A stretch of 64,000 nt of DNA from Quercus robur (lineage: Eukaryota > Streptophyta > Magnoliopsida > Fagales > Fagaceae). The DNA lies in NCBI RefSeq assembly GCF_932294415.1, contig NC_065536.1, positions 59,235,354-59,299,353 on the forward strand. Reading direction: 5' to 3'. Every line of letters starts with the position of its first letter. Positions within the stretch are counted from its first letter, which is position 1. The notes beneath the pieces are model-generated. The model had not been told where the DNA came from and searched no databases. It saw only the letters and a list, made by a program, of their open reading frames with translations. This document shows, in pieces, positions 54,521 through 64,000 of this stretch. Made by a program: the position numbers and the translations under genes.

Positions 54521-54798
54521 GCGGGGAGAAACTGAACGGGCTTACTCCCGCCCAAAGAATTGGGGAAATATCAACCGTTAATTAGGCACCCCACCATTGG
54601 ATTCGAGGGACATAAAGCCGCCTAGCATAATAATTAGCGCCTCGTGGGTTACGAAACGCTAGTAGTAGTAATGAGGCACGTGAGGCTGTACCTCCACACG
54701 CGTAAGTCAAGGATTTACAATAAGTAATCCCATAAGTGTCAAAATCCCGCCTTTTCTCCTCAGATAAGAGGGAAAGACCCGGAATTTTGAGGGGCTAT

Positions 54799-55581
54799 TG
54801 TAGGGGCAAAGGCCCAAGATCACACAAGGGGCCTTGGGTCCCGTAGGAAAATTTGACCATGTCCGAGGAGAAGGCATGGGAGCCAAAAGGGCTCCCGACC
54901 CAATTCTTATGGGCCCAAAAATATTTAAAAGGCGGTCCGAGGAGAAATGTCTCCTCGGACGTACCAAATATGGCTCAAACATGCACTCTGCCTGCTATAA
55001 GGATCCACTCCTATGAGCATTAGTAACAGGGATGAGTCCTACAAGCCCGTAAGAGGGAAGAAAGTGTAGGATGCCAAAGGAAATGCTACAGCTACCACAT
55101 TAAATGCATGACAACTACTTTTCTGGCCGCATTAATGTGGAGAGGACTTGCGAACAGTGTTGCCTTGGCTGCCACAACTCACAGAAAGATGGAGGAGATG
55201 TCCGATGGGATGAGTACTTAAGTGAAGGTCCAGATGATCAACAAATATAAGGCCCTGATGACTTCAAGGGGGCTATATAAGAGAGGGGAGTCCCCATGAA
55301 GGAGAGGAGGAAAAAAGAGGAACTGAGAACAGAAGAATAGGGTGAGAACCATGGCCTTTGAGCAGGGATAGAGATACATCCTCCACGTCTCCTCGGACCG
55401 TATATCTAATGGACATGAAGGAGATTTTCTTATTTTCAATTGTTGTATGGCCCAATATTAACTAGTATACACTTCGTTAAGGCCTAGTTCTGTAACCCAC
55501 TCTCTATAAATTCATTGTTTCGGGCTCCTTGGGCCAGAACCCCATACCTGTTGGGCCTGGACCCTAAATTGCGACCCTACA
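54799..55581 (+). repeat. E2 3' LTR
   Basis: 783 bp, with the hairpin at 54935-54960 and TATATAAG at 55274-55281. Preceded by a short purine stretch GAGGGG. About 23 substitutions from the 5' LTR by eye, none inside the hairpin arms. Confidence 0.95.
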
Positions 55582-55738
55582 AGTTCAATTGGTAAAAAAT
55601 TTGATGGTTAAATAATAGATCTAGGTTCAATCTTCGCCTGTACCAAAAACTGATTGGTGCTTTGATTTGATGATATAAGAGTTATCATTAGCAAATGTCA
55701 TATGCTGAAACTCTAAAAAAAAAAAAAAAAAAAAAAAT
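55582..55738 (+). mobile_element. SINE, copy split by E2 (main part)
   Basis: Joined across the AGTTC duplication, the left flank of E2 (TTCTAATTAGTTC, ending 43984) and this segment reproduce the 5' end and body of SINE copy 1. B-box-like GGTTCAATCTTCG near 55626, then CTGTACCAAAAACTGATTGG, 'gaaactct' and an A tail at 55716-55737. Confidence 0.75.
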
Positions 55739-56199
55739 CAAGGGTCCGTTAATTTGGTTATTGAGCAAATAACTCAAAGGTATGTTCATCTTTTAATAAA
55801 TTTATTTTGGTTATGAATTCATCTTTTGAATGTAAGATGAGAGACCCACATTACCATAACGTGTTTAAATGAAAATTTATTGAGCTAAGGAGACAGTACA
55901 TGTTTTGCTGCAAACAAAAAAGGGGCCTAACATAGCCAAGGTCCCATTAAAAAAAATGCAGTCAAGGTTCATTAAAAAAATAAAAGTAGTCAAGGAGCTT
56001 TTCTTTTTAATTATTATTATTAGTATTTTTATTTTTCAAAACATATTAGCAAAAATTATCACAGAGAATCTCCTTATTAACAATTAATAACTTTGTAATT
56101 TAATAACATTTCTTCTTTAAACAAAGAAGTACAAAGTTTAATCTATACTATAATTTAAATCATTCTAAAACTTGAAAGAAAACAAGTATAAACAATTAA

Positions 56200-56258
56200 G
56201 TTCAAATTTATAACTGTTTCTCAAAAAAAAAAAAAAAAAAAGGTTCAAATTTATAACT
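56200..56258 (+). repeat. Micro-retroinsertion: 27-bp insert with 16-bp duplication
   Basis: GTTCAAATTTATAACT at 56200-56215 and 56243-56258 flanks 'gtttctc' plus a run of As. The 'gtttctc' core equals that of the minus-strand case at 43562-43608. Confidence 0.75.
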
Positions 56259-56458
56259 AATAATAATATAACTTTTATATTATTAAATCAATCAATTGGC
56301 ACTCTTTATATAATCAATAGAAACATTCACAATTCAAATCTATCATCTTCCAACTACTAAATTATTATTCATATAATCTTTATAATAGGTTTACTTAGGG
56401 ATGGAAAAAAAATTTTCCTCTTGTCCTACCTCACCTAAATTTTTCCTCCCTCAAATAG

Positions 56459-56545
56459 GTACTACAAAAAAACTAAGCTTATGCGGCGTTTGTAAAACGT
56501 CACAAAAAACCAAAAAAAGTCATTGTAGACACAAATGGTCTATTG
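56459..56545 (+). mobile_element. Possible CACTA-element terminus
   Basis: TACTACAAAAAAACTAAG resembles a CACTA terminal repeat with its first C changed, followed by GCGGCGTTTGTAAAACG and a second GCGGCG word, the kind of subterminal motif seen in En/Spm elements. No partner end found. Confidence 0.3.
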
Positions 56546-56549
56546 CGGC

Positions 56550-56603
<54 letters not shown>

Positions 56604-58540
56604 GAATGTACACCACTATGCATCCCCCCTTATATGATATCTCATTAACATTAAAGTCACCTCATTAGAAATAGCAAAATACCTCAAGATTAATTCATTC
56701 TCGACCTGCCTCACTTTTGTCCAAAGAGAGGATGAGACAGGGATAGGCATCACCAATCTGACCCCAACCCACCTTTTTTTTCCATTTGTATGATAATTAC
56801 TATAGATTTTATTTTTCTCATTTAAAAAAAACGTTAAACTCTTCAGACAGCTTTTTGTGGATCAATTGAAATATTTAATGGATTATAATTATTAGAATTG
56901 TATCATTCGTTACACTTCATTTAAAAATAAATAATTTATCATGTGTATTATATAATAAAAGAATGGCAAAATTTAGGTACAATACTTAGATGTTATTCCT
57001 TAGATTTTTCTTTCTTAAGATTTAATCATATGGTTGTACTTAACTAAAAATACATTTTTATCTCATGAAAAAATGCACATGACTGAATCTTAAGAAGAGA
57101 ACACCGACTAAGTATTGTATCTAAATTTTGTCCATAAAAGAAAATTTGATGGACATGTTATGAGCTTATGATCATAACCATACATTTTCCAAGTGTTTTA
57201 ATCTTCAAAATTTCTATGAATATAAATAAAGATTAAAATCAAAACAATTTCCTCTAAAGTAGGTTAGAGGTAACAACTACATGGTGTTTTAAACGAGTAC
57301 TCACACATTTTTTGTTGTCACATAATATATTTAATAATCAGGAGATTTATTAAAATGATTTGAATGAAAAAATAAAAAGTTTCAAATCAAAATATTTAAA
57401 ATAAATTATTCTAATCATAACAATATCATATCCAAAAGATGCTATAAAAAAAAAAAAGTCAAATAAGATGATTTTTACAATCTTCTTAATTTATCACAAT
57501 AATAACAAAGTTTTAACCTATGAAGTATACAGCTACTACAATACTGAGAAATCAATTTTTTTTTCTTTATTTTGTTTTTAACTAAAATTAGAAAGGTTTT
57601 TTAATTAGCCAATATCTTATTCCTAAAAATCATACTAGTTTCTTTACATATAATTTGTGTAGCCATTCGTGACCTATATGGATACTCAAAATAATTATAT
57701 AATACAAAAAAATCTTTAAAAAAAAAAATTCAAAAGAAAAAAAAAAGTTGATATAGCACGTGTAAGAGATTGGCGGTGGGGATAGCCACGTTCACAAAGA
57801 TTGGCAAAGATATTGATGTTTCTTTCTATCTTTATTATTGCAAAAGAAAAAAAGAAAAAACGAAAAGACTTGGAAATCGGAGAAAGAAACAAAATACTCT
57901 CTCACTCAAAAATAAATAAATAAATTGTACGAACTTTACAGTAAATTTCACCGCCAAAAAGCGGTATAAAAAAAAAAGAAAAAGAAACAGAAAACATTTC
58001 CCTCTTTTTCAATGCCGGCATTTGTTAAAGCAGTAAAATTTTATATTTTATATATTTTTTTACTTTTACTTTTTGTGTTTTTTGTGTTTTCACCTACGGA
58101 TTTGACGGCGCGTCACTCCATTGACCTGTGGTCAACTCTTTGTTTTCTTTTACCACCTCGATCCTAGACCAATCACTGTGTCACACATACCCATGATTGA
58201 CCAAAATCTCGGGACAATCTCAACCTCAATCTCAATCAATCAAAAATATATATTGATTTATATTATCACTCGCGATACGATACGATCGCGTCAAAATACG
58301 AGATATATCGGTGACTGTGATTTGGAGATCACACCAAAGTGGATATCAGAATCTCAGAGTTTATGGCTTATAATTAAAAAAAATATTATAAAAAATAAAC
58401 CTAAAAAAATAAAATATAAAAGTAGATTTGAGATTTCTTAGAGAGAGAGAAAGATTTGATTTGAGAAAGTGACTACTAATATAGTAGCGAGCGTTTTGTG
58501 TTGTGTTGTGTGTGTGTGTGACATTTTACACATTACAGCG

Positions 58541-58549
58541 TATAAAAAA
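58541..58549 (+). promoter_or_regulatory. Candidate TATA box of the response-regulator gene
   Basis: TATAAAAAA, 92 bases before the ATG at 58633. Confidence 0.45.
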
Positions 58550-58632
58550 AAACGTAGAGCCACAAAAGCTTTTACATAACAGAATCAAAATTTGTTTTTT
58601 TTTTTTTTTCAATTTTATAAAATAGTTCATAG

Positions 58633-59758
58633 ATGGAGAGGAACGTCGTCGTTTCGCGGCGGAGGAAGACGGAGACTACGGCGGCGACGGCGGCGAAGAT
58701 TGACGGTTTCGATGTTTTGCCGGCTGGTTCTGAAGAAGCTCACGTTCTGGCCGTTGACGACAGTCTCGTTGATCGGAAAGTCATTGAACGGTTACTCAAA
58801 ATTTCTTCTTTCAAAGGTGACCAAAAATTTTGAATTTCACATTCTTTTTTCTTTTCTTTTTTTTTGTTTCTATTTTTGGTTGTGTATATACTGATTTTTT
58901 CAACCATGTGAAATGTGCAGTGACTGCTGTGGATAGTGGAAGAAGAGCCTTGCAATTTCTTGGTTTGGACGAAGAGAAAACCTCCTCTGTTGGTTTTGAT
59001 GTGAGAATGAATTAAATTTTCAAACAATTCAGTGTTTTTTTTTTTGCTGCATATATGAGTTTCTTAATTTTTGTTTGGCTCTGTTTTACTTTTTCAGGGC
59101 TTGAAGGTGGATCTGATTATCACAGATTACTGTATGCCTGGAATGACTGGCTACGAATTGCTCAAGAAAATCAAGGTCAGAAAATTTTCACATAATTCAT
59201 TTAATTCAATTTTTATCTTTTTATAAAAAAAAGATAGTGTGTAATTCTTGTTTGAAAATGTAAACAGGAATCGTCTAATTTCAGAGAGATTCCAGTGGTG
59301 ATTATGTCCTCTGAGAACATCTTAACCCGTATCGACAGGTATAGACTCGGTCACATGTATTCTTTTCTTCTGTACTGTTTCCGAGGTAAAAACCTCGGAA
59401 AACAAAAGCAGAAACATATAATTGACTTTGTTTTTTTTGTTTTTTTGTTTTTTTTAAAAGATGTTTGGAGGAAGGGGCAGAGGATTTCATAGTGAAGCCG
59501 GTGAAGTTAGCAGATGTGAAGAGATTAAAGGATTACATGATGAGAGAGGTTAGGATTGAGAGTGAGAGCAACATGAACAAGAGAAAGAGTTGCTGTGATC
59601 TAACTGAATCTGAACCGTCCATTTCTTCTTCATCATCTTCTTCATCATCATCATCATCGGAATCTCCTTTACGGACTCCTATATCTTCATCAGCTCCGTC
59701 TTCTCCTACACCTTTAGATTCTCCAATCAGGCGGCTGAAAATGACCCCCACTGAATGA
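58633..59758 (+). CDS. Type-A response regulator of cytokinin signalling, 236 aa, 5 exons
   Basis: Exons 58633-58816, 58921-59000, 59098-59175, 59268-59338, 59461-59758; all GT-AG and phases join to 236 codons. The receiver domain (about residues 36-165) has the acidic pair D42-D43 in AVDDS, phospho-acceptor D98 in [19 protein letters not shown], the SSEN motif, and the conserved Lys150 in VKPVK. The tail is a Ser run followed by Ser/Pro-rich sequence without a DNA-binding (GARP/Myb) domain, so it is type A, like Arabidopsis ARR3-ARR9 and ARR15; type B is excluded. In this pathway histidine kinases pass phosphate through phosphotransfer proteins to D98, and type-A members dampen the response. 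The basic N terminus (RRRKTE) is an unusual extension. Cytokinin control of its own promoter is likely from the family but not shown here. Confidence 0.95.
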
Positions 59759-59769
59759 TTATAATAGTG

Positions 59770-61817
59770 GGATATCCTGCAATCTCTGCAATTACTTCTT
59801 CTTCTTCTTTTTAAGAAAAAAAAAAAAAATTTAAATCCCTTTTCGTCAAAACTGCAATTGTCCGTTATCTGTAACGGTTTTTATTGCATTACCGTTATTT
59901 TTTCTCTTTTTGGGTGGGCGTTATTTGTTTTGTTTGTGCATATAAGGGGTGACTTCTGTTTTTACTAATACTGATATGATGATTTTACTGATTTACATTA
60001 CTATATTAAGAACAATATCAGCCTTTTAATTGATATTTTATGTTGTGTTGTGTTGAAATACATTGCTTAATGTTAATTTTTTTTATTGCAATCGATCAAC
60101 TTGTGTTAATGGAACTAATTTCAAAATGGGCTAAAGAGTGGAGTGGTATGTATAATTGTTATTTACCATTAAACCAAAACGTAAATTAGTTTTGATGTTG
60201 ACGGATGATAAGAAACTTAATAAACTTAATTTGTTCGATTCTTTATTAACGGCGGGTGTAATTGGACACCTAATATGGCATTATCAACCTTTTTGTGTTA
60301 AAGGGTATTTATGAAGCTAATTTTAAAGTGGGTATACTTTTCTTTCTTTATTGGTTTGAATGGTTGTGATAATTAAAAAGAAACTTGTAAGGTCAAGCCA
60401 CGCGTTCAAATTGAGCAGTAAAAAGCAATGAAAAGGAAAATGTGAAATGCGGGATTGGAATGAGGTGTACAGATTTGTTGGGGTTAGGATTGCATTGATT
60501 TGGTTGGGATTGGGAGAATAGGTATGCAAGATCTTGTCTGCTAGAAAGAATATTTGGAATGGGGATGTGAATTGGACATGTTTAAAATGTTCCCTTTCAA
60601 AGAGGCTGGGTGGTGTGGGGCTAAGATGTACTGTAAATGTTTTGTCTAGTTGTCTCTTTCAGAGTGGCATGCTAGCATATGCCCCTCTGGCCAAGAGCTT
60701 AGGTTAAAAGACCCAATCAAACCCCACAATCTCTAGGCCTGGCTTCTGTTTCCAGATAAATCAATCAGACTCTACTTCAACATGGGATAGAGACTATTGC
60801 TTTGATGTGTTTGAAAGTCGGTTTAGTTTTATCAATCTTTAGAAATTGGTTTTTGTTTGGTTCTAAACAAGCGACCAAATTTGCCTTTCTATCTAGGCTG
60901 GCATAGACTTCAATTATAGGCCTCTCACAATTATCATTTAACAGGCACTACTACTAAATTTTCATCTCATTTCTCATATGGCAATTGTTTTGTTTATATG
61001 TACAATAAGATTCGAAACTTTTGGCATTCGATGCATGATAATTATTTTTTACGATTAAGGTGTAGACAAGATTTGAACCTAAGATTTTATTTTACTAAAA
61101 CCCATTATAAAGTGGCAAATTGATGAATTGAAGGTAGCACAGCACTCCTTCATCCTAATATGAATTTGAAGGTTGCCTTTCTTGATGTGGGCTGGGCATG
61201 TATGATCTGGTGTTATAGGGCCCTATGACCCCCCAAAAAAACATGCATGAAATGAATAGACAAGAGGGGCTTTCTGTTAGGTCTCTTTTGTTCTTTCTTT
61301 CGGCCATTTTTGCTGAAAGGGAGCCCAATAATGTCGTGCCTAATCTGTCACTATGAAACGGTGTTTGATCATTTACGAAAACTAAATTGGAATCTACATT
61401 GCTGGCAAGGTTATGTGCTAGTGGCTAGATATCTTTTGCATTGTTTTGTTTTGCTTAACAAATGTCCGATGCTTTGATTGGTGCCGCTACCATGGGATAT
61501 TTGGGCCTCAACAACTAGCGGGTGTAGGTTTTATTCAGGACAAAAAATCTTTATTGAAGTGGAATTTATGCATTTGTCATTTCATTTTCAGAACTTGTCC
61601 TCTGATTTTAATGCTTTTACAAGGAATCGTGATAACCCATGCTTAGAAAGTGAGGTAACTGGATTTATTGTAAATAAAGATGCAAAATAAGGACAAAACT
61701 TAGTATTATAGTTAGTTGGATGTTGTATCTTAGATTCCTTAATTTAAAATTTAATGGTAGCGTATTGGCTGAATTATATAATTGATTTAATTGACTTTTG
61801 GAAAAGATAGCACATAT
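59770..61817. other. Intergenic downstream of the response regulator
   Basis: The first 100-200 bases are probably 3' UTR. No further gene or element recognised; open frames near 61446-61690 have no family resemblance. Confidence 0.5.
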
Positions 61818-61822
61818 TATAT

Positions 61823-62111
61823 TGTCGGATTGTGAGTTTCGACATCATGCCCTGCGAGCTTATTTTTATGAATGGTTGTAGGGAGTCGAATTGTGGTCCC
61901 CCAACAATCCTCTCTCACAATGACACTCTTACGATTTGAACCCATGACCTTGGCTTTGATACCATTTGTCAGATCATGAGTTGTGCTATTCAATTTCAAA
62001 ACCAATTGGTGATGAGGAAGGCACACTCTAATCTTTTATAGCATTCGATATCATGCCTTACAGCTTGTTTTTAGAGTGGTTGTAGATAATCGAATTGTGG
62101 TCCCCCCAACA
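61823..62111 (-). mobile_element. TRIM retrotransposon (289 bp), minus strand
   Basis: Minus-strand order: LTR 62111-61967 (TGTTGGGGGGACC...GATCTGACA, 145 bp), primer-binding site TGGTATCAAAGCC (61964-61952, one mismatch to the initiator tRNA-Met site TGGTATCAGAGC), about 40 bases of internal sequence, purine tract GTGAGAGAGGAT, second LTR 61906-61823 (84 bp, TGTTGGGGGACC...AATCCGACA, lacking about 60 bases in the middle). Target duplication TATAT at 61818-61822 and 62112-62116. No coding capacity, as expected for terminal-repeat retrotransposons in miniature. Confidence 0.8.
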
Positions 62112-62116
62112 TATAT

Positions 62117-64000
62117 GTTCTACTAGCAAAATAAAATGCAACACTTTCTTCTTATTGGGAATCATATAGTTATATATTATGGTTGCGTGACTTGCATTGC
62201 ATCAAATGGCTACACCAAATTGTAGCAATATTTTAGATAAAAACAACATGCTTATTTGTTCTTATCTTCATCTTCTAAGATTTCTAAGTTGATAAAAATC
62301 CTAATTTGATTACAATTCAAATTCTTCATCTTCTTCTTCATCTAATCCTTTGTAATTAATTTATTTTTTACAAGAAGTTTCTTAATACACTAAAAAGAAT
62401 GACTATGTTCAGTTTTTTTTTTTTTTTTTTTTAGATGATTATGTGCAAGTATATCCACATATTCACAAAAACCATATTTATATTAGATAACAAGATATAT
62501 ATTATAATAGAGTTTAGAGTTTAATGAAACTCTATTATACATTAATGTTAAAATCATATACACCATATAATGAAAGTTGGGCTTAGAATTTATTATTACG
62601 TCAAGTGGCTACACCAAATTGTAGTAGTATTTTAAATAGAGTTGGGTTTGCTTTGAAAAAAAAAATAGAGTTGGACTTAAAAGTCGTGGTTGCACAAAGT
62701 GGCTGACCAAATTACAACAGTGTTTTAGATAGACACAAAAACATAATTGTTCTTATAAACTTTTTCTAAACATCTCTATCAATGTTTTAGATAAATACAA
62801 AAACCTAGTTGTTGATATCTTTTGTTTTTTCTTTCACACTTTTTGCTAACATTGCACATGTCTTAGACTTCCTCCTCTCAATTTTTCTTCCTGGATAATT
62901 AAGCAATCTGGTTTAATCTTTCAATCTCTTTTTTCTTTACGTGAAAAATGACATTGCTTTAAAATCTTTTTTTTTTTTTTTTTTGGTGGTAATAGGATTT
63001 AAACCCATGTTCATGAGGCAACACATGTACCAGTTAGATTTGCTAGAAATGTGTAAACAATGTCACCAATTAAATTTGCTAGAGATGTAAACGATGTACA
63101 CATACGACTAGAAGATGTCTTCCCAATAACTTGAACACAAAGTTCTTGAATTAACATTTTTATATATTTAATTTTCTTAGCCATTTGTTTTTTTTGTGGG
63201 TTTGGTATTTGGCATTTTACTATGATTATCAACATGTTTTTTTAAGGTTGTTACTTAGTAACATATATTCTTCCATGAATATAAATAAAAAGGTTAAGAA
63301 TAAAAAACTTTAAATAACGTTTCTGATCACAATACTATAAAAGGACCCCATTTTTTAATTGGAATTATCAAAAGACATTATCACTTTGCTCTAAAGGTCA
63401 GGAAACTCGTGAAATAGAAAAATTTGGAAAACCTTTTTTAAAGGAGAGGGAACTCATGAAGTACCTGTTTACACCTAAAGCCTCTTTTTAAAGGGTGCTT
63501 CTTTTACCTCTCTTTTAAAAAAAAAAAAAAATTTACGGACACTTCTTATAAAATTAGACTTCTATGACCCTAAATGTTATATATAATAAGGTTCTTAATA
63601 GATATATACTTCTTTTACTATTAAAAATTATGGCAACCTTATTAAGCTATAGACAAAACAAGTCAAATGTTTACAAAGTTGATGGAATTATAGAAATTAA
63701 AATTTTAAACTATCACACGAATTTAGAAGATATTATCTTACTTGAATAAATAATTAAAAGTAAATAAAGAGATAAATTATGTCATTCCAAAAGATAAATT
63801 TGAGAGAGAAGGAGATGATCATGATAAGTAACTACAATACTACGTATTACATTTTATAAAATAATATCAAGATAAATTAAAGAGAAATTTTAGGGTACAT
63901 ACTTTGAACGAGTAAAATTAATAACTTTTTTTAATAATATCAAGATACTTATACATTGTTTTTTTATTATTAAAAAACAATGTCAAAAATTGTATATAAG
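62117..64000. other. Intergenic, AT-rich
   Basis: No gene. A phrase 'aattt(g)ctagagatgt' type unit of about 35 bases is tandemly doubled near 63031-63100. Confidence 0.5.
62634..62674 (+). repeat. Micro-retroinsertion: 17-bp insert with 12-bp duplication
   Basis: AAATAGAGTTGG at 62634-62645 and 62663-62674 flanks 'gtttgctttg' plus A7. Confidence 0.65.

Larger units (their letters stand above)
43985..55581 (+). mobile_element. E2: older, degenerate Ty3/gypsy retrotransposon (Tat lineage)
   Basis: 11,597 bp with 783-bp LTRs (43985-44767, 54799-55581) and the 5-bp duplication AGTTC (43980-43984, 55582-55586). Same layout as E1: gag-pol on the plus strand with many stops (44821-50163), an 81-bp tandem array (50201-51510), an antisense gene on the minus strand (51790-54250), then the 3' LTR. 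I count about 23 differences between the LTRs, roughly ten times the E1 divergence. It interrupts a SINE. Confidence 0.95.
55739..58500. other. Intergenic / upstream of the response regulator
   Basis: No gene seen. A T run of about 54 bases lies at 56547-56600. The last few hundred bases form the promoter of the response-regulator gene: GATACG repeats inside a CGCGAT...ATCGCG dyad (58271-58290) and GATT words near 58453-58465. Confidence 0.45.

Noticed and set aside
56401..56637. 78-aa frame with a poly-Phe run
   Set aside because: Caused by the T54 tract.
59465..59751. Ser-rich stretch read as simple TCA/TCT repeat or antisense acidic ORF
   Set aside because: It is the C-terminal tail of the response regulator exon 5; the antisense frame is its shadow.
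61446..61690. Two overlapping frames of 66-70 aa
   Set aside because: No family resemblance, no splice or promoter context.

Overview
The window is nuclear DNA of a eudicot plant. It is AT-rich, its protein genes are split by GT-AG introns, and it carries a cytokinin type-A response regulator and the plant lineages of Ty3/gypsy, LINE, SINE, TRIM and MITE elements. The repeat families look like those of woody eudicots such as Fagales, but that placement is a weak inference. Host genes fill a small part of the sequence; most of the rest is transposable elements, several of them nested.

Layout. 1-1150: decayed Caulimoviridae-like (endogenous pararetrovirus) reverse transcriptase on the minus strand. 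1600-4800: LTR relic, Helitron-like 3' end, a stray copy of part of the gene at 6930-11346, a 460-bp tandem duplication, a SINE, and a 66-aa plant gene with a hairpin MITE just past its stop. 6930-11346 (-): seven-exon gene for a 528-aa secretory protein that looks like a permuted NlpC/P60 (papain-like) hydrolase. 11.6-15.7 kb: SINEs, two solo-LTR-like segments, a hairpin. 16462-22018 (-): eleven-exon gene for a 376-aa MYND zinc-finger protein, with a LINE (itself split by a MITE) in intron 5. 22-30.3 kb: intergenic with LTR relics. 30477-40480: a complete, very young Tat-lineage Ty3/gypsy element (E1). 40486-42912: MITEs. 43985-55581: a second, older, degenerate Tat element (E2). 58633-59758 (+): type-A response regulator, five exons. 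59.8-64 kb: intergenic with a TRIM element.

The most interesting material is in the two Tat retrotransposons. Each has a sense gag-pol with two RNase H domains and, between pol and the 3' LTR, a gene on the opposite strand with its own TATA box. In E1 this antisense gene can be assembled from four exons into an uninterrupted 650-aa frame. The LTRs carry dyad hairpins whose arm sequence differs between families while pairing is kept, and each element's arm word recurs many times in its 3' region. In E2 that region is an 81-bp array in perfect register with a three-unit higher-order period.

A second theme is a set of very short poly(A)-tailed insertions (13-31 bp) bounded by 10-17-bp target-site duplications, which look like extreme 5' truncations of SINE/LINE copies. 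All domain calls come from reading motifs by eye; no database search was run.
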